This document shows positions 36,511-50,429 of a DNA stretch of 64,000 nt, in pieces. The stretch's first letter is position 1. Each line of letters opens with the position of its first letter. The notes under the pieces are model-generated. The model saw only the letters and a list, made by a program, of their open reading frames with translations, was not told the origin of the DNA and did no database searches. The DNA comes from Nautilus pompilius (lineage: Eukaryota > Mollusca > Cephalopoda > Nautilida > Nautilidae): positions 372,001 through 436,000 of the forward strand of contig JACATO010000048.1 of the NCBI GenBank assembly GCA_018389105.1. The letters are read 5' to 3'. The position numbers were made by a program, and so were the translations under genes.

Positions 36511-39500
36511 TAACACCCAACATTATCCATGGATGACCAAATTTATTTACCTTTCCTTCTATCCTAAGCTACAGATGGCATTTTTTAAAAATAAACATAT
36601 AACATAGGACATGCAACTAAATGAGACTATTACATAAGTTCAGAAGTTAGTTGACTTCAAAAGCCACAATTTCTCTTTTTCTGGCAAATAACTAAAATAT
36701 ATAACTAAAAGCAAACAAGATGTAGACTGATTCCAATGCAGGTTTTCAGATACATGGAATCAATATCTTGTCCAGATAAAGGATTTATTATTATGAACAG
36801 CTCTATAAAAATTTGTATTTCTATAATGGAAAAAGTAATAACAACAGCAATGGCAAAATAACTCTTGTTTCCTGTTTCTGTTGTTTATTCAAAGCAAGTA
36901 CTCAATCTGTCATTTCTAATCATGTGTAAACCCTGTGAAATGACATACAAATGGTTCAGTGAACAATAGTGTGTGATCAGTAAGTGGTAAGGAAGAATTA
37001 TGATGCGAGAAATCATATTATAGACAATGCAAATGCAACCAGAAATGTAGATCAATATTTCTGTACCACAAAAATATATTGTATGTCACATCTCAAGAAG
37101 ACATATGGAAATTTTTTAAAAAATTTACTTTCTTTTTCAGATAGTGATCACATGGGGGCTAGTATTTTGAAACATTCAGAATTGCAAAGTAGTAATAGTG
37201 CAAACTCCTGAAATATAATTAGGAAACACTAGCTTGGCTGTAATAAAAATAAATTTGCAAAACAGGTATCACTCTAATCAGACAACATACACAAGATAGG
37301 AGATTTATAAGATACGGATTCTGTGAAAGGAAAAATGTGAGGTCCGCTGTCAGTAAGTAATGTGCCAAGTCATCAGAACTTACTTTAGCAAAAATGATGA
37401 ACCGTTAATTCATAGGATCTATTACAAAACATTTTAATCTGTTTAAAATGTTAAAATTTAATTTTTATATAAAAACAAAATAAACTATTTTAGAATTTTT
37501 CTTTCATAATTTCATAAGCAGTAGACATTTAAAGATCAAACATTTGAAAGTTCTAATTTATAAATCCCCCCCTCCAAAAAAAAAAATCCAGCTTCCAAAA
37601 GACCTGTCTGTAATTATGGTAGACAAAATGGTCTTATTTGGCATAAAACTTGATATTAAAAATACATTTTTCTGAAAAGATCTATAGCTAGATTTGGACA
37701 GTATTGTTAAAATACAGCCTTCACATTAAGTTTGTCTTAACTTAATGTTTTAACATTCTCTAGGGAAAAAATGACACTCATAGAAATGATAGATAGGATT
37801 CTATGATCCATGCACAATTTTTATTTTTTTATGAACATGTTAAAAAAAAAAAAGAATCATGCTTTTATGTATGAATTTACTGAATCATTTAAAATTGTTT
37901 TCACCGAAAATATCGCCATCTTTTTAATTCAATAAAACTTTTGATCTGAGAACTAAAGATGTGTATTGCATGTTTGCATTTCTGTAGCAATTACATTACA
38001 TAACAATTAATGCATACATATGCCAGTATGTTAGATTCTGGAAAAGGGTGTACCAAGTATCTAATGCATTTTAAAATTCGTAAATAATTTTATAATAATG
38101 AAATACTAATTATTTATGACAAATCAAATTCACAATTTTCCTTCTTTTTTTAAAAAAAAGATTGTATTGTGCATGAAAACTTTTTTGAGGTTTTCTTAAA
38201 TCCTTAATTTTGTTAAACAAACTAATGAAAAAAAGTTGTATCTTGTTGATTATTCTAATCAGAGGATACAATAAAATAAGAAAATATAGACATTTATGTT
38301 TTAAAACGAACACGGCCAAGTACCATTCCAGCTTGGTTCTGTTCCATTGCCCCTAGTAAATATAATCATAAAATTCATAATAACTTAAGTCTCTCTCAAT
38401 TCAAATTAATCAGAAATAATTTCCAGTTTTAAACATGATTTGGAAAATTTCATAAAATTACGTATAGAATTTGAAAAACTTCCTTGAAAAAGAAATACGC
38501 ATGGTGTAATCAACATGCTAAATTATAGATTAGTGGTGAGTGTTAAAGAATATGGTTAATTAGAGAGATTACATGGATGAAGGTGATATACAAATGAACG
38601 TGTGCGTGCGTGCTGGTTAACACAGGAGATTCACTGATTAAGAACAAGACAGTTATTGATTATAAACCAGTTTGAAGAGTAGCAAAATAAACATTAAGAC
38701 TACAATAGCTTTTGAAAAAAGAATTAATAAATTTATCAAAATTTATCTTTTAATACAGAAAACAAGTTATATTAGTGATGTCTGGGGAAAATGAGGAACC
38801 AGAGGAACATAATATAGCAGTTTTTTGTCAAATTTCAGAATATTTTTTTGCTCTCTTCCTGACCCCTCTCTCTCTCCCCCAATCAGAGTTTCGTTAATAA
38901 ATGTAAACTATAAAAATGGAAAGAGCAAGAATTGGATTTGTGTGCATGTTTTGTTATACTCCCAATGTTAGATAAAGTAGATTCCAATGTTACTCTGGTA
39001 TTTAATAAGAAAGCAAGGGAACAGACAAGTAAGTTAGCAGACAGAAGGAGGTTGATTATCCAATTTATCTGAATGGCAAATAAAATTAAGAACCCAATAA
39101 TGGCCAACGGTTCTGAAACTCAAGAATAGTAACTTTCCCTCTCCCTTTTTTATATGTAACTCATCAAGCATCTATCTACCAGCTTCCCAAAGTCACAGAT
39201 TTTTACATTTTTGTACACACAGCATTAAAAAGTTTTAAAAAAATTATTAAAAGAAACATCAGTTTATTTTTATCACAATAATGTTGATTCAACTGTCAGT
39301 TCAGTTGCTGCCTTTAAAAATTTGTTTTGCTTTTTTTTTTTAAATTTTTTTCTTCCCTTTGACAATAAATCTGCCGAACGGAATTCCCCTCAAAGAATGA
39401 AAAAAGAAAACAGGAACAGCAGTGGCAGAGCAGACGGAAGCAGCCACTGCTGATTAAAACGCACTCCTTTCTGATTCAGATCATAAAAATGCTTTTTACA

Positions 39501-40036
39501 CCACTTAGCTTCAAAATCCTGCTTGCAGTAAGATTATGAGAATTTATCATCTGAAAATTGACTGGTTTTAAAAACAGTGTTTATTCATGCATCTTGTCCT
39601 TTTCAACCAATGAAATATAGTTTAGTTCGCAAAAAAGTGAGTGCTGAGCTTTACGAGTCTCCAAACCAAGATGACAACTGGGGAAAAATTAATTAGTTTC
39701 TGGAAATCATTAATAAGGAAGCAATAGGTTTACACATTTTTTCTTCACATTTGGCTAAAATTAATTACCTGGATTAAAATTTTTTTTTCAGTAGCTGATT
39801 TATTCTAAAAAAAAAAAAAAAGCTTTTGATTTCAAAAGTTTAATGTACTAAATATTTATCAAAACTCTCATCTAAAATGCATATCTGGTATACAACAGAA
39901 ACCTCAACAAAATTAGTCATACTCTTTCATTTATAGCATGAAAAACTACTTAGATATCAACTACTAGAAAGAAAGGAAAATCACAAGGCATTTTTTAAAA
40001 AAATGTAATATCTGCAAGAACATTTGTTGTATAATG

Positions 40037-40055
40037 TATATATATATATATATAT
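40037..40055. repeat. (TA)9 microsatellite
   Basis: Nineteen alternating T/A bases. Confidence 0.9.
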
Positions 40056-40162
40056 GGGGTACATTATTTTATATATACTCTTGTAGTACCAACTATAATT
40101 GGTGTATATACTTCTATATTATATTACTAAAAAGTGGAAAAATTGCAGCATGTACAGATGGC

Positions 40163-40186
40163 CTCTCTCTCTCTCTCTCTCTCTCT
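40163..40186. repeat. (CT)12 microsatellite
   Basis: Twelve perfect CT units. Confidence 0.95.
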
Positions 40187-40307
40187 GATTTAGACTGTTG
40201 TTTTCCACATTGCATTTTTTATTTAATTTTATCTTTCAAATTGCTTGGGTTCTTTTTTTGTTTGTTTTAAATTTTCTTACTAAGGATAGTCCATTCCACA
40301 AGTAATT

Positions 40308-40322
40308 AAAAAAAAAAAAAAA
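40308..40322. repeat. Poly-A run
   Basis: About fifteen adenines in a row. Confidence 0.85.
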
Positions 40323-41199
40323 TAGTTGTCACAGAGTTCCTGTTTCTCCAAAGTTTTATGCTCTGTGTGTATGCACTGTTACACTATCTTTTTCTGACAG
40401 TCATTTAACTAGTGATTTTGTAGATGACATTATGTATCTGTGGATCCTGATGCTATGTTGTAACACTGGTTCCTGTTTCTGGTGCTGCCCATAGCTATGC
40501 AACAGGATACATTATGATCACATGGAAACCTAGATGAGTTGCAATCTGTCTTTGGAAAGACCTCTATGCAACAAGGCATGGGGTATATTTGCTCCGAATG
40601 AAGAAGTCTGCAGTCGTTTTTGATAACAAATGCTTGTGATGAGAAACAAACAAACAAGGAAAGTTTGCATGTGCTTTCATCTGCAGCTCAAGTAAAACTC
40701 TATGAGTAAATCTGCTTTGCATAATTTTATCAGCATCAAAATCCCACATTTCATGAAAATGTTTTCTATAAACGTTTGAGTAAATTTGTATTACTTTTCA
40801 GTTTTATTATCATTGAAATCTAATATTTTTAAACAGTTTGCCAATGTAGTTGGGCACAACAAAGAAATCCTAATTCAGTTTTCCACTAAATGGCTAAACC
40901 AGAAGCATCAAAGCTATTTTACTTAAGAAATAATAATTTTCTATGAAAATCCCAGTAAGGGACATGCAATCAGGAACCGTCAAAGCCCTATGAGAGTACT
41001 GAACTGACCAACTGGGGCATTTCAGAAAAATTAGAGCATAAAATATTGGGAAGTTACTGAGCAAAGACAATTTTTATTTGCTAGATTAACAAATCAAAAC
41101 AATTCAGAATGCCATATACCGAGGATAAGCTGGTGAATCTCTGTAAATCTTTAATTTTTATGATGGTACCTCATCTATTAATTTTATCATTCATTGCAG

Positions 41200-41302
41200 G
41201 TGTGGACATGTAACAATAACGACACCAGGAGGATGGAGAAATGCCAGCCTCCAGACCCTCAAACCAGAAAATGGATGAATGCTAAGAAAAAAATGACTAA
41301 AG
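41200..41302 (+). other. Candidate orphan exon (103 bp)
   Basis: A T-rich tract ending cattgcag (AG at 41198-41199) precedes the block, and AAAG|GTAATT follows it at 41302/41303, which are good acceptor and donor matches. The block is distinctly richer in G+C than the roughly 30% background. One frame is open right through: it begins VWTCNNNDTRRMEKCQPPDP and continues QTRKWMNAKKKMTK, Arg/Lys-rich. 103 bp is not a multiple of three, so it would change phase. It could be a coding or UTR exon of a gene whose other exons lie outside the window, a lncRNA exon, or coincidence. I do not recognise the peptide. Confidence 0.35.
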
Positions 41303-41309
41303 GTAATTT

Positions 41310-42595
41310 CTTTTTTCTTTTGTATATCTGGTTAAGCCTTGAAGTTTCAAGAAGAAAATCCCCTGAAGCTAAATGACACATGAGTGGCTGAATTCCTTAT
41401 GCCCTTTGTAAGCTAAGGCTATGACCTTTTCCAGAAAACTGAGCCTGAATCTGACAGAAATTAACACCTGATACTGTCCTACTTCTGTGTTTACACCAGA
41501 CAGTTTTTCTTCCCTACAATTTTTTTTTTTAAGCAGCAGATTAGTGTGAAATCCTGTATATTATGAAATAATATCTGTTTACTCTCTTTTTCCTCATTTC
41601 AATGTTTCATTAAATTAAACAGAAAAAAAAACAAACTAAAAACTATGATTTTAATATACTGCATTAATGGTGTATTTGTGACTACCTGGACAGAAGAAAA
41701 CAGATTTTCTAACTGTACTAATTATCCAGTTGAATTTCAAAACAATGAGATGATTTAGAACAAAAAGATATTTCATTTATACACAGCTTGCAACAAATAA
41801 TTGTAATAAAAACCATCTACTAACATTTTAGGGGGGGGTTGTACACAGATATCTACAGTTCAACCACTGACACTCAACACAGGCCATGGATGTAACAAAA
41901 ATGGTCCTGAGATATTAAATGACTCACTACTTACATAAACATCGATTAATACCATTTGGAAATCAGGTGAATATTAGATATAACAGCAGCACTAGCATGT
42001 TGATGAAACTAAAGAACATTCTGTATTGTGTATTGGCATTTAGTCACAAACAAACTTAGTAACAATAAAAAACACATACTGCATTTCTTTATTTATTAAA
42101 TGTTAAGAAAGTTGTTTATTTTCATTGTGGTAATAAGCTGACTTTTCTCAGCTGAAAAATAATGGACAAAACATTAAAAAAAAGAAAATGTATTTCCCTT
42201 ATCCCACACAAAGAATAAATTTGAGATTACATTGGACTAAATTTCTACCAGTAATGGTGATGCTTAAAGAAAACTGCTACCTGTAGGTTATCTCCCATTG
42301 GTAGCTTCAGAAACTGAAGAATGCAGCTCCCAACACTCAAGGGTGTAAAATTTCATTTTAGTCCTGCTGCAGTTGAACTTCATGATATACATTTTTTCAT
42401 ATTGGCAAGAATGCAGACATGATATACATACCAAAAATAAAAGATCTGATGACAAATATTTTTTCGTAAGACTGATTATAAGGCAATTAAAAATTATGAA
42501 TTGATGACATCCTTTGTTATCTGCTAATCAACATACTGTCATCACAATCTGAAAATTCCGATTGTTTCACGAAAGCTGATGTTTACAATATGCAT
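41310..42595. other. AT-rich non-coding DNA
   Basis: No gene or repeat family recognised. Confidence 0.5.
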
Positions 42596-42599
42596 GTAT

Positions 42600-44300
42600 G
42601 CCATAAAAGATGACTATAGGGTAAGTGGGTAGTCATTTCTTAAATGAAGAGAAGATGTACAAACAAGAGCACTAAGCAAGCATTAATATTTAAGGACAGT
42701 TGGTGGGATTTTCAAACACGGAAACTGCCAGATGTTTTTGTGCATGCAAATGCACCATATCCTCACTGATAGCAGGGTTGATTTAGAGCAACAAAGTTTG
42801 TACAGAACAAAGCATTGTCAAGACATCCAAGGGTCACAATTTCCAGATAAGATAGGTTCCTGCATCTTGCTACTTTCATGGACAAGACCAGCACTGAAAT
42901 GTCTTTGTAAGAGTAACTGCTGGTGACCATAGAAGTCAATGTCAGTAAATAAACAGTCAGGAGTCATTTTCAACTTACAGATCTGTGATTATACTGTCCA
43001 GCCATGACAGTACCCCTTACTCAGTTTCTGCAGGTCCATATTTGATGGAATCAACTGTGAAAAGCACAAAATACTGTCATTGATGAATCTCATTTCTCTC
43101 TATTCTTTAGTGACAACAGGAAAAAAAGTTTATCAATGCTGCTGCTTGTGAACATGATTAATATAATAGAGGCTCAGTGATGTTGTGGGGAGGTTTCACT
43201 GTCATCAGATGTCCCTGCAGATTATTCTTGGTAATCCAACAGGGCAAAATTAAATCAAATCTTGCAACCTGTTGTTCTGATATACAGCTGAATCTCTGAA
43301 AGTCAGATTGATCAGGACCTAGGCCTTTCTGAATTTTAGAATTTTCCAAATTTTGAAATAAAAATGCAGAAAGGATGCACAGTACATTTTGAATTAAAAA
43401 ATGCAAGTAAAGAATGTAGTTCACAAATACAGTAAGTGAAACATTCAGAATACAACAAGCCAAAGCAAGAATAAATGTATTTGATTTACTTACATAAAAG
43501 ATTTTTTTTCCATAAAAAATACAAATTTGCAATAAAAATCACTCAGGAAATTACATTTGTGCTGAGATATAATTTGTAGCCATTATTGAAACAGAAGTTA
43601 TACCACTTACTGCTCATCCAGAACAGGAAAAGGGAAAATATAAAAGACAATTTCTCAAGAGCATGCTGCTGTAAGGAATGAGGATCAAAGCATACAAGAT
43701 GACCACTGGGCAAGCACTGACAGCACCCAGACTTGTGAGTGGCAAGATTCCAAACTACACCAGTAAACTCAGAAACTCACAAATGATCCAAATCTACAAG
43801 TTTTAGAGTTTTCCAAATTTTAGAGGTTTCACCATACTTGCAAACCATGAGACCTTAAACCAATTTTAAAATGACACTCCAAGATCTCACTAATAAAAAT
43901 AGTCAACCATTTCTTGCAGTAAATCCAGACTAATAAAATAGACTGGTCAGCCAACTCTGTGGACTTGGTACAAACTGAGGATATGTGGCAGTGACTAGGC
44001 AATTATGTATACTGCTAGTTACAACCTCCACAAACTCTTCAGGAAGTTGAAATCGCTTTGCTTCAAGAATGGGACATCATCCTCTAGAGGTACATGCAGA
44101 AGGCTGTCAACAGTATGAGTTAATGTCAAACATGACTATGAGCAAGGAGTGCCCACAGCCACTATTGATGCACGTGTCAGGGGGATCATTGTGAATTGAC
44201 ATTTGTCTCTCATTACTTCTGATGAGCTGCAGAAGTACAATGCTACCACTCTGGTAATGATTTGTTGCAGTAAAATGTCTTTTATGAAATATAGTCATTA
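42600..44300 (+). pseudogene. Tc1-like relic split by a MITE
   Basis: Plus-strand blocks: VIDESHF at 43076-43096 (first catalytic Asp), RGSVMLWGGF at 43168-43197, then GNPTGQ and text resembling the 'IL.P.V..Y' segment up to 43284. After the insert come NDTPRSH near 43877 (matching 'DNARPHTA', second Asp), DWSANSVDL at 43941-43967 and PPQTLQE at 44025-44045, the last two in the same frame. This spelling (FTDES, GN.TGQRY, PPQTLQE) marks a different Tc1 lineage from family A and is shared with the relic at 50430-50960. Stops, frameshifts and a 550-bp insertion (43285-43834) disable it. The outer ends are approximate. Confidence 0.88.
43285..43834. mobile_element. pogo/Tigger-like MITE with TA TSD
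   Basis: This insert interrupts the Tc1 relic between two conserved blocks. It is flanked by TA on both sides (43283-43284 and 43835-43836). The first 17 bp (cagctgaatctctgaaa) and the reverse complement of the last 17 (tggtgaaacctctaaaa) match at about 10 positions, with most differences being transitions. A 21-bp stretch at 43334-43354 recurs as a direct repeat at 43801-43821 with one mismatch. Termini of the form 'cag..gaa.ctct' with TA duplications are typical of pogo/Tigger elements. There is no coding capacity. Class assignment is inference. Confidence 0.75.
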
Positions 44301-44309
44301 AATATTTCT

Positions 44310-47300
44310 TCACTTATTTTTATTTTAATATATTCCAGAAAATTGTATAGTTGCTAAATTTTTTTTGTGAGTAACATATATCTTCATTTTAAATCTCATT
44401 TAGTTTCTTGACTACCACAAATTAATTTAAATGTCTTATTTTTTAAAATGGTTTCATATTTATATTTGATCAGTGTAATACATTAACACAGGTAAACAAA
44501 TTTAAAACAGCGCAATATTTTTCTTTTTAATTCAAGTAAAATATACCTGTAATATATAAGTGATGTTATATTTGAGATACTAAATTACTTGAAATGAGAA
44601 GCAGAGACAGACATATATATATATATACACCCACAGACATAGTTGGTAATTCCTATCAGCAGCTTATGATTGAATTTCAGGACATCAATAAAGTGTATAA
44701 GTAAAGAAAAAAGGGAAAAGTGAAAACCTACTGAAGAGAGGACACCACAACATTTGATGAGTAATCAATAGAAATTGTGTGCATGGACATTCTGCCAGTA
44801 CAAGGTAATGATTAAAACAACTATAGGAGGAAAATGATGAGAGAACACAGAAAAAAAAAGGTTTAAAATGCTGATCAAAAGTAAATTTTGTTCCAGGAGG
44901 CAGAAATATCCTTCACTTGTTTCAGAAAATTTCAAGAGAAAATTGCTGCTCTGCTGCTTGATACTCAATCAAAAACAGATTTACTCTACTCAGCCAGCTC
45001 GGCATCCTAAAGAATTTATCAAAATAATCAATCATTCTGACTGATTTGATTTTTGTATGAGGTATATAAAAAAAAATGATACCTAATGCTCAAAGTAACC
45101 CTACAATTTACTTTAATGACCAAGTATCAGAAAAAAAAATTAACTCTTGAAAAACAATCAAAAGGTTTTGAGAAATCTCCGTTTGTTGTACTGGCTGACA
45201 ATATTGCAATCAAAACAAAGATCCATACCCTGAACTATTGAATCATGATTATCTATCATCAAAAGGCATGTTATTGCTAGCTCAGATGAACAGATCTATA
45301 CTTAATTTTCTCAGGTCATCTCATTGCTGTTTCCAAACCAGTACAAAAAGATGTCAAATGCCACATCAGAAGTAACTATTTAAAAAATTCAAAAGCTTTA
45401 TCATTATTAATATCCAATACTTAACAACTTTCAGAACTACCCAAAACCATAACTAATGCAAACAGCTTAGTAAATCTAGATTATTTTTTTCTCATAAAAA
45501 AATAGATATCTGTTAATACTTTTTTTTTTCCATGTATGATTTATTTTTGTTAGGTTTTAACCAACAAACAATTGATTAAACCATTCTAATGATTTATTCT
45601 TAAAGCCATGTTTGATGAAGAGAACAACAGGAAAGCAAATCAAACACCAGAAACTCAGGTAGATAAGGGTTAACCACAATGCTAGGGATATTCCAATCTA
45701 TGGGAGTATATACCTTGTAAAGTAGGGTCTAAGTCCCATTTTTAAAAGAGGAACTAACAAATGATCAAATACAATTAATTATAAATAAACTTATTCCGAA
45801 GAGATGCTTTACTTTATTCAGCTTAACTAAAGTGGCTCGATAAGTGCCATACTTTCCAGGAATACCGAGTTTTCTACTAGTGTTATCATGTAGTCTCTCT
45901 CCATTCTGATGGAAATGTCATCAATAGCATTCTTCAGAGATTGTCAGAAAAATTGTTTTTGTTTATAAAGAAATCTCTAACATTTAGACGGATGGCTTAA
46001 TTAAAGCCAAATAGCCAACAGTAAAATGCAAACCAAGCCAAGCATATTTACACTAGAATAAACTTTATAAATATAAAAAAAAAAAGGTCCTGTCAAAATA
46101 CATGGAAGTGGTATGTAAACAGGCCAATGACTTCGCCACCAACCTCTGAACCAAACTCTGACTAACACCATATTAAATTAACCAACAATATTATAAATAC
46201 ACGAAAAAACTCTTTCTCTTATTTTTAGATTATACATTTACTCTGGAGATGATAACAAAATGTAATTTCCACATTTCTGTTAACATGTTTGTGTGTTCTA
46301 AGCCCATCAAAGATGTGCACACTAATCTCTGAATCCGCTCTTAAGCCCATATCTTAAATTGTTATAAGTCAGATGGCTTCTAGTCTCCTTGTACTGAATG
46401 TGCTAAGCAGAGACTGTAAAACCATACACACTCTGAGAGGTTTATTAGCAGCATGCTTGTAGATTCATGCTATGCAGCTGAAAGAATTCTTCATAAATTA
46501 AAGAATTAATAAATTTGGCATGGGCCCAATAGAAATGTTCTCCAGAATTATAAACTCTAGAAAAAATTACAAAATAAGATATAATTAATAAAATTTATTT
46601 GTCAACTAATTTTTAAAATCAATTTATTAATTATTTTCAAATAAACAAACACAGGCACATAATATGTACAGAAGAATTTAAAAAAAAATCTACAGTTATT
46701 AGCAGAAAATCGACAATTCCCTCCAGCTGCACTACTAACTACCTTTTCCACATCGGACTTTGCCTTACTTATTCCACCTGGGGTATATTTTCACCTCAGC
46801 CCAGAACTAAAAATGCTAGTATTTGCATTGTGCTGTCTGTGTGTTTAGTCAACTCACTAATAATGAAAACCGAGGAGGGGTTGTGGAGCCATACAGAACT
46901 GCCATTACCAAGAGTTATATTAATGAGCAAGGTTCTATTTGTCACAACCCCTATGGTTCTATCTGTGTTGGGTAATACAGATTTGAAGGGTAGTGCGATG
47001 GTACACAAAGACTTAATCGGGTGTCAGACTACTTAAAAACCGAAATTTTTTTCTCAAAAGCAGGGTTTAACATGAGAATAAAAAATAAATCTGTATTTGT
47101 TCTTATAAAATACTCTTAGAATGAAATACGTTCCTATAGGAACTAGAGAAGTACCCCCAAGCAGCAACAAAACAAACAAACCGAGATATGACTTTATCAA
47201 CAATGCTTCATGTAGTAAACAGGCAATTAAGAGAGTTTACCCTCACACAATACCATGACAACCATCACTCTTCTTAAGAGAAACTTACCCCTGTCATTTC

Positions 47301-49280
47301 AAGTGAGATTTTACGTGCTGGAAGAAAAAGGCAGTGTTGTTTAAAATAAAATCTTGAGTCTCAAGTTACTTCATATTCTAAAAGATATCAACCAGGTCTT
47401 GTCATTATTCCCACAAAAAGTAAGTTTTTATTCAGTACAAACTTCATTTTTTTGTTCATAAAGATCAGTGTCAAAAAAAAACAAACAAGCAAACAATAAT
47501 CCATGACGGCATTCAATACTATGCCACCTGAAAGGGTATATGATTTATGTAACACTTTTCAAAATTAAAATAAAATTTTTTAAGGTTATCTCCCATTCAA
47601 GTAAAGAAGGGTTGGTTAATAAACCAAGAAAGGAAAAACACAAGCTTTAGTGAGCTTTTTGTCTTATAGAAATACATTTTTAAAAAATGATGAAATTATT
47701 AATATGAAAAATGTTTAAATAAAAGGTGTATCTTATATTAGGAATTTCTCTACAAATCCAAAAAATATAATGGCAATTTAGTGTTGAGGGCTGCTGATTC
47801 TTTTGAATAATACTAAATTATTTTTGTAGAAACTAGCAGTTTAATCTTAAATGAATTCTGTCATTCTCAAGTAGAGCACCTACTTAATATCATGTTTAAA
47901 AGGAAAGCAAATATACAAGACTAAGTTTCTTTAATCTAAAAGCATGCAGTTAAATCATTCAACAAATTTATTTAAATTATCAGACTTTGTTAGTGCTAAT
48001 TCATGAATTGTTATGTTGCACTGAATTCTTAATTCCTTCAATCTCCAACATTAAGTAGAATTTTATCAATTTATTTTCACTAATTATTTAAATCAAATCA
48101 GGTAATAATTTTATAGCTGATTTTGTTTATTGCTGCAGAGCTAAAAATTCCCCAGTGATGTTAACAAATGAAATAGGTAAACACAGTCAGTTTTTATGGA
48201 GAAATCATTTTTGGCTACAATTCAAAGTTTATGATGAGAAAATCTTTTAATTTGGTTAACAATGTAAATCAACTTGCTGATGAATTCCTTACTTTTACAC
48301 TCATGTGTTCCCTCGTAATTAAGAGATGAGTGTGGTCTGCTACATTTTAGAGTAAAAACTAAGCACAGAATATTGTCAAAATACCTGCTGGGCCAAATTT
48401 TGTTACACCATACAATCACAACATGTTTATGCACATTATAACTACTGCTAGTCAGTCATCTTGCATGTGCCTGCCATTGAAGCACAGTAGAGTGGGCAAG
48501 AGAATGCGGATGGAGCAACACAAGCCATCACTGCTATAAACAATTCATGCACAGTTCTATTATCAAAGAAACATCATTGGCAGCATCGTCTTTGGTTGCA
48601 AAGCAGAACAACATATACATATATTGCATTATGTCACAAAACCACGTCAATCTAGCAATCCTTTTTACATTTTGAAAACACTGGTTCCCATGCCATTAAA
48701 ATATGCTCAACTTACATTCCTTTATATTAAAAAAATTTCAGAATTCATTAACAGATGCATATTGTTTCACATCTGCTAAACTGGGAGATTTCTGCCCATT
48801 TAAAGATTGAATCCCCATTAGTATATACAAATGCGAGAACATTTTTCTTTTTTTACTTTGATGAAACCAATTAGCCAGTTATGAACATTATCTGCTCTTT
48901 TGGCTGTGAGAAAATGTTTGCTTTCCTTACTTCCATTGCTTTAACTGGACCTGCAAGTCTAATAGAAGTACCCAGGTTAAAATTTATCATATCATCATTT
49001 AATAAGATTTATACAGCTAAAGGTATTCCATTTATTCAATCAATTTATAAAATTATTAATAAATTCATTTGATTTGTACAAAATCAAACAGACCAAACAA
49101 TGATAATTTTTATAAAATCTAGCTATCATTCAGATGTGTAAAACTCTTTATGGAATATATTAAACAGCAGTTTCTCTTTAATGAATAAATAAAAAGAGTC
49201 AAACAATGAAAATAACAATAACTGATCACCAAGTATCAAACAGTCAGCCATTTTCTAAAATTCAAATTATATAAATGAAA
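44310..49280. other. AT-rich non-coding stretch
   Basis: Nearly 5 kb with no recognised gene. It has a short TA run near 44613-44628. A GC-richer segment at 46800-47036 has frames of about 70 codons open on both strands, but neither gives a recognisable protein. Confidence 0.5.
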
Positions 49281-49284
49281 CTGA

Positions 49285-49497
49285 AACTGTTTCAGAAACT
49301 ACACCAAAGGGATGGACCCAACACTTCTAATCTTGGCAGAGAAAGCCCACATAAACCCTTCATTTCTAGAAGTGGGAGGAAACCGTCTATGCCAAGGTGG
49401 TGTGCTAGATTGAGTCAACCCCAACTGGGAAGCAAACTCCGGTCCTCAGTCTTGGCAGTCAACTGGTTAACCACTGGGCTACCAGCTGCCCCATTAG
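49285..49497 (-). mobile_element. tRNA-derived SINE, copy 8
   Basis: Reverse-oriented copy with a well-kept head. The right end reads cttggcagtcaactggttaaccactgggctacc, whose reverse complement is a tRNA-like 5' region, and the B-box-like gtttgcttcc lies at 49428-49437 on the minus strand. The body includes cccttcatttctagaagtgggaggaaacc and gtcaaccccaactggg. It is among the least diverged copies here. Confidence 0.8.
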
Positions 49498-49509
49498 GGA
49501 GATAATCAC

Positions 49510-50425
49510 CAGCTTCATTCAAACAATGATTATCTTTCTGGATCCAATGCATGCAAATCAAATGCATCTGACATCAGTGATTAACAGAAACATTGCATGT
49601 ACAATGCTGGGTCTGGGTAGAACTGTGTTAAGCCACTTGAGCTAATGGCGTGAGTATGTCCTATTTCATCAGCAGAAATTCACAGATGGTCTTTTTCCTT
49701 AAACAATATTAGTGAGGGTAAGTTAAAGTGGGCTCTTTAATACTTCCGCTCAACACAGCTAATTAATGACAGAAGTCATGACCTTGTAATCATTTACATT
49801 TGTTCGATAAAAATATAAGATAGTCAAGAATACAATCTGTTACTATTGGACAACCGTTCTCCTGAGAAAAAATGCAGATTTTCAACTGAGCATAAAGATG
49901 ATCATCCAATTATCATTTAAATATGTTTAACAAAATACAATTAGTTTTTAAATTAATTAGAAATATTAAAGGATTTTTCTAATGTATTATTTAGTCAAAT
50001 TTATAATTTTAAAATTTTAAATTACCTAAAAATCTAATTAAATAAAGAAGTTTTTTTTAATGTAGATAGATTTGCCTACCAGACTATTATTTATACAGAT
50101 GTTGTATCTTTCACTACCATTCTTCCAATATTATATTCATACATTAAAAAAAAAAAGACAAAGTACACTCGACCCAATGAAAAGGCTGTATCTAAAAATA
50201 TACAAGGTAATCATTTCAAATGCCCAGGTTCTACTCATCTATCATCTTATTCAGGTAAATATACTGGTCACATAAATCTAGGAATATTGGAATTTTACAT
50301 CATATTTTTAAATTCCATTTGTGAAAAAAAAAACCATAAAATAATCAGATGTTATAGAAAACAATTTATTACTTAGCTAATTATCCAGCAAAGTAAACAA
50401 TCACAAATTGATTAGCACAGTCAGT
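49510..50425. other. AT-rich non-coding DNA
   Basis: Nothing recognised. Confidence 0.55.
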
Positions 50426-50429
50426 GTTG

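Larger units (their letters stand above)
36520..41190. other. AT-rich non-coding stretch
   Basis: About 4.7 kb without a recognised gene or repeat family. It holds homopolymers, a TA run at 40037-40055 and a (CT)12 run at 40163-40186. A GC-richer patch at about 39370-39470 has no recognisable motif. Confidence 0.5.
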
